Shown here: one piece after another, positions 1 to 5,648 of the stretch
Numbering within the stretch: the first letter of the stretch is position 1
Layout of the letters: every line of letters begins with the position of its first letter
From: an uncultured Lachnospiraceae bacterium
GTDB lineage: Bacteria; Bacillota; Clostridia; Lachnospirales; Lachnospiraceae
Assembly (NCBI GenBank): GCA_947177465.1
Contig: CAMWUP010000111.1
Coordinates: forward strand, 1-6,687
Length of the DNA stretch: 6,687 nucleotides
Direction of reading: 5' to 3'
Position numbers and translations under genes: made by a program
The notes under the pieces: generated by a model
The model's input: only the letters and a program-made list of their open reading frames with translations
Told to the model about the DNA's origin: nothing
The model's database searches: none

Positions 1-1037
1 AGCGCAGACTGCTTGCCATGTATTATGCACTGGAGCATATTGATGTGACGAAGAAGGCGGAAAGAACTATCTTAAAAATAGTGCTCATCAATGCGATTAT
101 TCTTTTCGTTATCAGCTCCCTCTGGTTTGGCGGATTTGCCATTACGGTCTGCTATTCCCTGCTTTTGTACTTTGGACTGAAGTTTTATGTCAGCAGACTG
201 CAGAAAAAATATTCAATTCTGTTGTCCAAAATACAGGAAATATCGGCAGGTAATCTCCATGTGGAGATACAGGAGGATTTGGGTCTGTTCGAGCCCTTTA
301 AGGAGCAGCTTCTGCTGATTCAGACAGGCTTCCGCAATGCAGTGGGAGAGGAGGTAAAAAGCCAGAAGATGAAATCGGAGCTGATTACCAATGTATCCCA
401 CGACCTGAAGACGCCACTGACAGCAATTATCACATATGTGGATTTGCTGAAGGACGATACGCTTTCAAGGGAAAAACAGATAGAGTATTTAAATACATTG
501 GAGCGAAAATCACTGCGTCTTAAGGTGCTGATTGAGGATTTGTTTGAGGTGAGCAAGGCGACCAGCGGGAACATTACCTTACATTATCAGAATGTGGATA
601 TCTGTAATCTGGTAAAGCAGGTGGAGTTAGAGATGTCGGATAAGCTTGCGGAGGCAGGGCTGGATGTCCGGATGGAGTTCCCTGAGGAAAAGGTATTTGT
701 GGCATTGGACAGCCAGAAGACTTACCGGATTTATGAAAACCTGTTTTCAAACATTGTAAAGTACTCCCTGCGGGGCACAAGAGTATATGTGCGGGGGACG
801 TTGACCGACGATTATATCGTGATTTCCCTAAAAAATATCTCCGCGGCGGAAATCACTGTGGATACCGCCGAACTGACGGAGCGGTTCGTCAGGGGAGATG
901 CTTCCCGCAATACAGAGGGAAGCGGGCTTGGGCTTGCCATCGTCAAAAGCTTTGTGGAGCTGCAGGGCGGCAGATTTATGCTGGAAAATGACGGGGATTT
1001 GTTTAAAGCGGTTACCTCATTTCCCCGTAAGCGCTAA
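1..1037 (+). CDS. Sensor histidine kinase, 3' portion (5' end outside window)
   Basis: This is a membrane sensor kinase of a two-component system, which autophosphorylates on histidine and passes the phosphate to a response regulator not seen here. The frame is open back to the window edge; the first in-window ATG is at 18 but has no ribosome binding site, so the true start is upstream. Numbering from that ATG, two hydrophobic segments (about 19-37 and 38-56) are the last membrane helices. A HAMP-like linker follows (about 60-115), then the H-box NVSHDLKTPL with phospho-acceptor His128, the N-box ENLFSNIVKYS (240-250), an ERFVRGD F-box region (288-294) and the G2 box GSGLGLAIVK (301-310). A classical DxGxG G1 box is not evident; KNIS (272-275) lies there instead. 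The last codons overlap the convergent lysR gene by 21 bp. The family is certain; the signal sensed and the partner are unknown. Confidence 0.93.
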   Translation, partial: RRLLAMYYALEHIDVTKKAERTILKIVLINAIILFVISSLWFGGFAITVCYSLLLYFGLKFYVSRLQKKYSILLSKIQEISAGNLHVEIQEDLGLFEPFKEQLLLIQTGFRNAVGEEVKSQKMKSELITNVSHDLKTPLTAIITYVDLLKDDTLSREKQIEYLNTLERKSLRLKVLIEDLFEVSKATSGNITLHYQNVDICNLVKQVELEMSDKLAEAGLDVRMEFPEEKVFVALDSQKTYRIYENLFSNIVKYSLRGTRVYVRGTLTDDYIVISLKNISAAEITVDTAELTERFVRGDASRNTEGSGLGLAIVKSFVELQGGRFMLENDGDLFKAVTSFPRKR

Positions 1038-1910
1038 GAATCCGGCTACGGCAGCGGTAGGATTTGCCTGCATTTTGTAGGCGAATCCTATTTTTCGTCT
1101 GGGAATGGGCTCTGCGACGGGGAAGGGAATCAGCGTGCCGTCTTTCAGCTCTTTTTCCACAAAATTGCGGATAACGCCGGCTATGCCCATGCCAAGCTTG
1201 GCAAATTCAATCAGAAGGTCCATGGTAGTGACCTCAAGCTGCTGTTCCGGTGTGATATCCTGTAACAGCAGATATTTTTCTACGTATTGTCTGGTAAAAT
1301 TTTTCTTGTCAAGCAGCATCAGCGTAGCGTGGGAAAACAAATCCTTATCGCCGCCCGTACTCCGCTCCCGCAGATGGGACATATATTCTTTTGTGGTAAC
1401 GAACATATCCTGAATTTCTTCCACCGGCTTGAAGGAAAGCTCTCCCATTTTGTCACTTTCTCCCACAAGCCCGATATCCAGCCTTCCGCTTTCAAGACCG
1501 GCAATGGTCTCTGCCGAGGACTGGCAGAAAATAGACAATTTGACATGGGGATTTTCCTGAATATAGGTTTTCAGGTAGGGAAGCAGCATATACTTGCAGA
1601 GAGTGGTGCTGACGCCGATGGACAGGCTTCCCACGCCAAGCTCCAGATTCTTTTTGAGCATCTCCTCGCCCTGACCGATGGCGTGAAAGGCAGCGTCTAC
1701 CTGTCTGAACAGAAGCTCTCCGTCCTCTGTCAGCCTGACGCCTCTGGAGCTTCTGTGGAAAAGCGTGGTGGAGAGATTATGCTCCAGCTTTAAAATAGCC
1801 TTGGAAATAGCGGGCTGTGAAATAAAAAGACTGCGGGCCGCAGCAGAAATATTGCCGCAGGCGGCGACCTCATGAAAAATATGGTAAAGGCTTAAGTTTT
1901 GCTGATTCAT
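1017..1910 (-). CDS. LysR-family transcriptional regulator, divergent from leuCD
   Basis: A DNA-binding regulator of 297 residues, the usual length of the family. The N-terminal winged helix-turn-helix covers about residues 5-62, with the typical NISAAARSLFISQPAISKAI segment at 20-39 and the LEHNLSTTLFHRSSRGVRLT wing at 42-61. A linker helix follows, then the periplasmic-binding-protein-like effector domain from about 92 to the end. I chose the ATG at 1910 because AAGGAGG sits 4 nt upstream; a GTG at 1928 would add six residues but has no comparable site and would place that AAGGAGG inside the gene. The gene runs divergently from leuC across a 247-bp control region, the classic arrangement for a LysR regulator that controls its neighbour and itself. 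The effector is not readable from sequence; a branched-chain-pathway intermediate or a related hydroxy-acid is a reasonable inference. The 3' end carries the kinase terminator on the opposite strand, and I saw no terminator for lysR itself. Confidence 0.93.
   Translation of the reverse strand: MNQQNLSLYHIFHEVAACGNISAAARSLFISQPAISKAILKLEHNLSTTLFHRSSRGVRLTEDGELLFRQVDAAFHAIGQGEEMLKKNLELGVGSLSIGVSTTLCKYMLLPYLKTYIQENPHVKLSIFCQSSAETIAGLESGRLDIGLVGESDKMGELSFKPVEEIQDMFVTTKEYMSHLRERSTGGDKDLFSHATLMLLDKKNFTRQYVEKYLLLQDITPEQQLEVTTMDLLIEFAKLGMGIAGVIRNFVEKELKDGTLIPFPVAEPIPRRKIGFAYKMQANPTAAVAGFLALTGK
1058..1095 (+). terminator. Intrinsic terminator of the histidine kinase, inside the lysR coding sequence
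   Basis: The arms 1058-1069 (TAGGATTTGCCT) and 1079-1090 (AGGCGAATCCTA) form a 12-bp stem around a 9-nt loop, followed at once by five T residues. One pair is U-G in plus-strand RNA but would be an A-C mismatch in minus-strand RNA, and the T tract lies only on the plus side, so it should act on kinase transcripts. It starts 20 nt after the kinase stop codon. On the other strand the same bases encode residues about 272-285 of the LysR protein. Confidence 0.8.
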
Positions 1911-1914
1911 ACTG

Positions 1915-1921
1915 CCTCCTT
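1915..1921 (-). promoter_or_regulatory. Ribosome binding site deciding the lysR start
   Basis: On the minus strand AAGGAGG lies 4 nt before the ATG at 1910. The spacing is slightly short but the match is full-length, and it favours this ATG over the in-frame GTG at 1928. Confidence 0.75.
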
Positions 1922-1969
1922 CTGCCACGCATTTGTCTCTATCCTGTTTTCTGTAAGCATGGTATTGTT

Positions 1970-1998
1970 AGAATAACATAATTTGTGGTTATGGTAAA
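1970..1998 (-). promoter_or_regulatory. Candidate lysR promoter
   Basis: On the minus strand a TTTACC -35 (1998-1993) and a TATTCT -10 (1975-1970) are separated by exactly 17 bp. Each box matches the sigma-A consensus at only 4 of 6 positions, and the region is AT-rich, so this is tentative. The CATAA-N7-TTATG dyad fills the spacer, which would suit autorepression. Confidence 0.35.
1977..1993. promoter_or_regulatory. Likely LysR-type operator, CATAA-N7-TTATG
   Basis: A perfect 5-bp inverted repeat, CATAA (1977-1981) and TTATG (1989-1993), is separated by 7 bp and contains the T-N11-A core (T1979, A1991) expected of LysR-family sites. Its inner ATAA-N7-TTAT form is the same as the dyad described for Bacillus CcpC, a LysR-type repressor of the aconitase gene; leuCD is in the aconitase superfamily, but orthology is not implied. 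The centre, 1985, is about 65 bp upstream of the start predicted from the leuC promoter below, the usual position of a LysR recognition site. Its use by the adjacent regulator is inference. Confidence 0.55.
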
Positions 1999-2013
1999 TA
2001 TGAAATATATATA

Positions 2014-2043
2014 TTGGAAGAATGGATTGTTTCATGTTACACT
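2014..2043 (+). promoter_or_regulatory. Candidate leuCD promoter
   Basis: TTGGAA (2014-2019) and TACACT (2038-2043) form -35 and -10 boxes with an 18-bp spacer, each matching 4 of 6 consensus bases, giving a start near 2050 and a leader of about 108 nt. Weak boxes are common for promoters that need a LysR activator. An alternative pair, TTGTGG (1983-1988) with TATATA (2006-2011) at 17 bp, overlaps the dyad and would instead suggest repression. No T-box leader motif is visible in the leader. Confidence 0.4.
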
Positions 2044-2141
2044 AATCATTGATTTGGAACAATATTGGATCACAATACGGTAAGGAAGCAGGAGTGGAAG
2101 GTATAGCCAAAATAAGAGTGAATCACTATCTATGAGAGAAC

Positions 2142-2148
2142 AAGGAGG
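2142..2148 (+). promoter_or_regulatory. Ribosome binding site of leuC
   Basis: AAGGAGG lies 9 nt before the ATG at 2158. In-frame ATGs at 2164 and 2170 are 15 and 21 nt away, so the first ATG is the best start. Confidence 0.8.
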
Positions 2149-2157
2149 ATACGCATT

Positions 2158-3417
2158 ATGGGAATGACGATGACCCAGAAGATTCTGGCGGCACATGCAG
2201 GGCTTGAAAGTGTGGAGGCCGGACAGCTTATTGAAGCGGACTTGGATTTGGTGCTCGGCAACGATATTACCAGTCCGGTTGCCATCAAGGAAATGGAAAA
2301 AATGAAGGTGGAGGGTGTTTTTGACAAGGATAAAATTGCCCTTGTGCCGGACCATTTTGTGCCGAATAAGGATATTAAATCGGCGGAGCACTGCAAATGT
2401 GTGAGAGAGTTTGCGAGACGAAATGAGATTACCAATTATTTTGAAGTGGGAGAAATGGGCATCGAGCACGCCCTGCTTCCCGAAAAAGGTCTGACAGTGG
2501 CGGGGGATGTGATTATCGGAGCGGATTCCCACACTTGTACCTACGGCGCGCTGGGTGCGTTTTCCACGGGCGTGGGCAGCACAGACATGGCGGCGGGTAT
2601 GGCGACCGGCAAGGCATGGTTTAAAGTGCCTTCTGCCCTGAAATTTATCTTGACCGGCAAGCCCTCGAAGTGGGTTTCCGGCAAGGATGTTATCCTGCAT
2701 ATCATCGGCATGATAGGCGTGGACGGCGCGCTCTACAAATCTCTGGAGTTTACTGGCGACGGTATACAGCATCTTTCCATGGATGACCGTTTCACCATTG
2801 CGAATATGGCAATCGAGGCGGGCGCAAAAAACGGTATCTTTCCGGTGGATGCTGCAGCGGCAGCCTATATGAAGGAACATTCAGCCCGTCCGTACAAAAT
2901 CTATGAGGCGGATGAGGATGCCGTTTATGACGAGGAATATACAATCGACCTCTCTGCATTAAAATCCACTGTGGCATTTCCGCATCTGCCGGAAAATACC
3001 CATACGCTGGACGAAATCGACGAGATTGCCATCGACCAGGTGGTTATCGGCTCCTGCACCAACGGAAGGCTCGACGACCTTCGGACGGCAGCGGAGGTTT
3101 TAAAGGGACGGCATGTGGCAAAGGGTATGCGCTGTATCATCATTCCCGCCACCCAGAAGATTTATATGGACGCCATGGAGGAAGGACTGCTAAAGACATT
3201 TATTGAGGCGGGCGCCATTGTGAGTACACCGACCTGCGGTCCCTGTCTGGGCGGTTACATGGGAATTCTTGCAGAGGGAGAGCGCTGTGTTTCCACCACG
3301 AACAGAAACTTTGTGGGGCGTATGGGGCATGTGGAATCCGAGATTTATCTGGCAAGCCCCGCTGTTGCCGCGGCAAGCGCAGTGACAGGAAAAATTTCGG
3401 GACCGGAAGAGTTGTAA
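2158..3417 (+). CDS. leuC: 3-isopropylmalate dehydratase large subunit (aconitase superfamily)
   Basis: The large subunit of isopropylmalate isomerase, which converts 2-isopropylmalate to 3-isopropylmalate in cytoplasmic leucine synthesis with a [4Fe-4S] cluster. At 419 residues it fits the shorter HacA-like class found in clostridia and archaea rather than the roughly 470-residue enterobacterial form. Visible hallmarks are GADSHTCTYG (121-130), the cluster cysteine C300 in IGSCTNGR, C360 and C363 in TPTCGPCLGG, and the STTNRNFVGRMGH segment (379-391). All three cluster cysteines are present, so the enzyme should be active. leuD follows after 14 bp with its own strong ribosome binding site, forming one operon. 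Related enzymes of this class act on homoaconitate or on citramalate-derived substrates, and no leuA or leuB lies nearby, so the exact substrate is less certain than the family. Confidence 0.93.
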   Translation: MGMTMTQKILAAHAGLESVEAGQLIEADLDLVLGNDITSPVAIKEMEKMKVEGVFDKDKIALVPDHFVPNKDIKSAEHCKCVREFARRNEITNYFEVGEMGIEHALLPEKGLTVAGDVIIGADSHTCTYGALGAFSTGVGSTDMAAGMATGKAWFKVPSALKFILTGKPSKWVSGKDVILHIIGMIGVDGALYKSLEFTGDGIQHLSMDDRFTIANMAIEAGAKNGIFPVDAAAAAYMKEHSARPYKIYEADEDAVYDEEYTIDLSALKSTVAFPHLPENTHTLDEIDEIAIDQVVIGSCTNGRLDDLRTAAEVLKGRHVAKGMRCIIIPATQKIYMDAMEEGLLKTFIEAGAIVSTPTCGPCLGGYMGILAEGERCVSTTNRNFVGRMGHVESEIYLASPAVAAASAVTGKISGPEEL

Positions 3418-3431
3418 GACAGGAGGATACT

Positions 3432-3917
3432 ATGAAAGCAAAAGGAAATGTTTTTAAATATGGCGACAATGTAGACACGGATGTTATCATTCCGGCGAGA
3501 TACCTGAATTCCTCAGAGGCTTCCGAGCTGGCGCAGCACTGTATGGAGGATATCGACAAGGATTTTGTAAATAAGGTGAAAAAGGGCGATTTGATTGTGG
3601 CGGACAAGAATTTCGGATGTGGCTCCTCAAGGGAGCATGCACCCATTGCGATTAAGGCGGCAGGGGTGAGCTGCGTCATTGCGGAGACCTTCGCCCGTAT
3701 TTTTTACCGCAATGCCATCAATATCGGGCTGCCCATCATCGAATGTCCTGAGGCGGCGAAGGGCATCAGTGCAGGCGACGAGGTGGAGGTGGATTTCGAT
3801 TCCGGAATCATCACAAATCTTACCACAAAAAAATCCTATCAGGGGCAGGCATTTCCACCCTTTATGCAGAAAATCATTGAGGCGGAAGGTCTGATTAATT
3901 ATATCAATCATAAATAA
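3432..3917 (+). CDS. leuD: 3-isopropylmalate dehydratase small subunit
   Basis: The small (swivelling-domain) subunit that completes the LeuCD hydro-lyase. It is 161 residues, typical of the short clostridial and archaeal type. The N-terminal GDNVDTDVIIPARYL (11-25) carries the substrate loop, here YLNSS (24-28). FGCGSSREHAP (61-71) is the family signature, and FARIFYRNAINIGLP (87-101) is also characteristic. AGGAGG at 3421-3426 sits 5 nt before the ATG. The loop position that differs between methanogen isopropylmalate isomerase (YLVY) and homoaconitase (YLRT) reads YLNS here, matching neither, so substrate choice cannot be settled from it. The gene is followed by an intrinsic terminator. Confidence 0.93.
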   Translation: MKAKGNVFKYGDNVDTDVIIPARYLNSSEASELAQHCMEDIDKDFVNKVKKGDLIVADKNFGCGSSREHAPIAIKAAGVSCVIAETFARIFYRNAINIGLPIIECPEAAKGISAGDEVEVDFDSGIITNLTTKKSYQGQAFPPFMQKIIEAEGLINYINHK

Positions 3918-3946
3918 GCGCAAAAGGAAAAGATACAGATCAACTC

Positions 3947-3985
3947 AGAGACCGGAATACCCAAAAGGCATTTCGGTCTCTTTTT
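3947..3985 (+). terminator. Intrinsic terminator of the leuCD operon
   Basis: The arms 3947-3958 (AGAGACCGGAAT) and 3970-3981 (ATTTCGGTCTCT) form a 12-bp stem with one G-U pair, and a run of T residues covers 3981-3985. It begins 29 nt after the leuD stop codon and separates leuCD from the next transcription unit. Confidence 0.9.
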
Positions 3986-4001
3986 ATGTGTCAAGGAACG
4001 C

Positions 4002-4030
4002 TTGAATTCGCCCCGTCTATATAGTACAAT
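4002..4030 (+). promoter_or_regulatory. Sigma-A-type promoter of the SWIM gene operon
   Basis: TTGAAT (4002-4007) and TACAAT (4025-4030) are separated by 17 bp, matching the consensus at 4 and 5 of 6 positions. The predicted start is near 4037, giving a leader of about 69 nt. It lies just downstream of the leuCD terminator, which supports an independent transcription unit. Confidence 0.7.
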
Positions 4031-4054
4031 TTGATATAGCAGAATGAGCTGAAA

Positions 4055-4080
4055 AAGCAATAGGCACAGCTTTATTGCTT
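4055..4080 (+). promoter_or_regulatory. Hairpin in the 5' leader of the SWIM gene
   Basis: AAGCAATA (4055-4062) pairs perfectly with TATTGCTT (4073-4080), and two inner G-U pairs can extend the stem to 10 bp. No T tract follows, so it is not a terminator. A competing helix, AGCTG (4047-4051) with CAGCT (4067-4071), uses part of the same loop. Function is unknown; it may affect mRNA stability or access to the ribosome binding site. Confidence 0.35.
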
Positions 4081-4105
4081 CAAAGAGCAGCAGAAAGGAT
4101 TAGCT

Positions 4106-5572
4106 ATGCGTCAGATTACCGAACAGCAGATTCTTGCGCTGGCGCCCAATCCGGCGGCCGGCGCAAACGGAAAAAAGATATCGCAGAAGGGCGGATTTGT
4201 CAGACTGGAAAAATCTGCCGACGATACCTTTTATCTGGGAGAGTGCCAGGGAAGCGGAAAGAGCAACTATATTACAACAGCGGATTTTATCAAGCAGGAA
4301 GCGCCAGTGTTCCGCTGTTCCTGTCCCAGCAGGCAGTTTCCCTGTAAACACAGTCTTGCCCTGCTTTATGAAATCATGGCAGGGAAATCCTTTGCCGACT
4401 GTGAGATACCGGAGGATATCTTGAAAAAGAGGGAAAAAAAGCGGCTTAAGGAAGAAAAAGCCGCTTTGGGAGAGACAGCGGAGGGCTCTGAACAGGAGAC
4501 CCAAGGCAAAACGACAAAAAAGGCTTCTAATGCAGGTAAGGCAGCAAGAACAAGAAAGCGAAAGAAGCAGCTTGAAGGGCTTGCACTGACGGAAAAACTG
4601 GTGCGGGAGCTTTTGGATGCAGGTCTTGGCACCATGGGCGGAACCACCCTTTCTACCTACAAGGGGTTGTCAAAGCAGTTGGGAGATTACTACCTGCCGG
4701 GACCCCAGCGCCTTTTAAACCGCCTGATACTGGAGATTGAGGCATTTCAGTCAGACCAGAAGGAGGTTCACTACGACAATGCGCTCGATGTGCTTGAGAA
4801 GCTTTGGACGCTGGTAAAGAAATCAACAGCATACCTTAAAGAAAAGCTGGAGAGCGAAGAGGACGGACTGGACGCCAGCCCCCTTTATGAGGAACTGGGG
4901 GGTATCTGGAAGCTTTCCGAACTGGAAGCGCTGGGAAGCAGCCGCAAGGATGTGTGTCTCGTGCAGCTTGCTTTCTGGGTGGAATATGACGAAGCCCGAC
5001 GGGAGTACATAGATATGGGCTGTTTTATGGATACAGGTACGGGGGAAATCTGCCTGACCTGCAATTACAGACCGGTAAAAGCATTGAAATATGTAAAACA
5101 GGAGGACAGTCTGTTTGGCGCAGTCCGAACAGGCTCCATGCAGATATATCCCGGGGAGGGGAATCGCCGTGTGCGCTGGGAGCAGGGAACGATTACGGAG
5201 TTAAACAGTGAGGAGCTTGCCGCAGTGCGTTCGTTTGCAGCCGAATCCGTGGCTGTGGAGGCAAAGGCGGCGAAAAATTATTTAAAAAACGCTATGGCTG
5301 CGCCCGTACTGTATCGCTTGATTGCTTTTGCGCAAATCGGTCAGACAGAAGACAGTCTGGTGCTTGTGGACAAAAACGGCGGTACCATCCGTTTGGGGGA
5401 TATGCCCGAAAAGGAGACGACTACGGAAAGGCTGCGCCTGTTTACGGACGCCCGTGTTTTGGAAAATCAGGCGCTTTTAGGCGGATTTTATTATGACGCT
5501 GCGGCAAGAAGGCTCTTGTTCTGGCCACTCAGCATTGTGACAGAAACGGGCATTATCCGTCTTTTGTACTGA
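4106..5572 (+). CDS. SWIM zinc-finger protein
   Basis: A 488-residue protein with an N-terminal SWIM zinc finger, CSCPSRQFPCKH, whose CxC-x6-CxH ligands are C71, C73, C80 and H82. SWIM domains bind zinc and are thought to contact DNA or proteins. A lysine- and glutamate-rich, low-complexity linker follows (about 105-155, with KREKKRLKEEK and RTRKRKK). Then comes a helical region, QLEGLALTEKLVRELLDAGL (155-174), of a kind usual in bacterial SWIM proteins of the YehQ type, and a C-terminal domain I do not recognise. AAAGGA 6 nt before the ATG sets the start. There is no signal peptide or membrane segment, so it should be cytoplasmic. The next gene starts 76 bp after the stop with no terminator between, so they are probably co-transcribed. 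Known relatives accompany MoxR-type AAA ATPases and VWA proteins, which would lie beyond this window if present. The domain is certain; the function is not known. Confidence 0.85.
   Translation: MRQITEQQILALAPNPAAGANGKKISQKGGFVRLEKSADDTFYLGECQGSGKSNYITTADFIKQEAPVFRCSCPSRQFPCKHSLALLYEIMAGKSFADCEIPEDILKKREKKRLKEEKAALGETAEGSEQETQGKTTKKASNAGKAARTRKRKKQLEGLALTEKLVRELLDAGLGTMGGTTLSTYKGLSKQLGDYYLPGPQRLLNRLILEIEAFQSDQKEVHYDNALDVLEKLWTLVKKSTAYLKEKLESEEDGLDASPLYEELGGIWKLSELEALGSSRKDVCLVQLAFWVEYDEARREYIDMGCFMDTGTGEICLTCNYRPVKALKYVKQEDSLFGAVRTGSMQIYPGEGNRRVRWEQGTITELNSEELAAVRSFAAESVAVEAKAAKNYLKNAMAAPVLYRLIAFAQIGQTEDSLVLVDKNGGTIRLGDMPEKETTTERLRLFTDARVLENQALLGGFYYDAAARRLLFWPLSIVTETGIIRLLY
4434..4467 (-). 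terminator. Terminator-like hairpin antisense within the SWIM gene
   Basis: AAAGCGGCTT (4438-4447) pairs perfectly over 10 bp with AAGCCGCTTT (4458-4467) around a 10-nt loop. Read on the minus strand, the stem runs into a seven-T tract (complement of 4434-4440), the form of an intrinsic terminator. On the plus strand it is followed by GGG, so it should not stop the sense transcript. It lies in the lysine-rich linker (residues about 110-121), where A-rich codons make such tracts likelier by chance. Confidence 0.35.
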
Positions 5573-5648
5573 TTGGCGCTTAGATTCGTTTTGGAAATTT
5601 GTCATATCTTTGTCAGAAAGAGATGGAAAGAAAGGCTGGAGGGAAAAA

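Noticed and set aside
18..20. ATG at 18 as the true start of the histidine kinase
   Set aside because: The frame continues open to the window edge, no ribosome binding site precedes this ATG, and the sensor part would be unusually short.
1287..1793. A 168-codon plus-strand frame opposite lysR
   Set aside because: It lies wholly within lysR on the other strand, has no ribosome binding site and no protein-family character.
1911..1928. Upstream GTG start for lysR, adding six residues
   Set aside because: The AAGGAGG site sits between the GTG and the ATG at 1910 and favours the ATG.
2044..2157. T-box leucine riboswitch upstream of leuC
   Set aside because: The leader is short and lacks the conserved T-box motif and an antiterminator/terminator pair.
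2032..2880. A 282-codon open frame on the minus strand opposite leuC
   Set aside because: The composition is rich in His, Arg and Cys with no recognisable domain, and it lies opposite a clear leuC gene, so it is an antisense shadow.
3200..3679. A 159-codon minus-strand frame across the leuC-leuD junction
   Set aside because: It lies antisense to two clear genes and shows no domain or convincing start.
5573..5648. A separate promoter or terminator between the SWIM gene and the next gene
   Set aside because: Only a small TTTGTCA direct repeat (5598-5604, 5609-5615) is visible; there is no hairpin with a T tract and no good -35/-10 pair.
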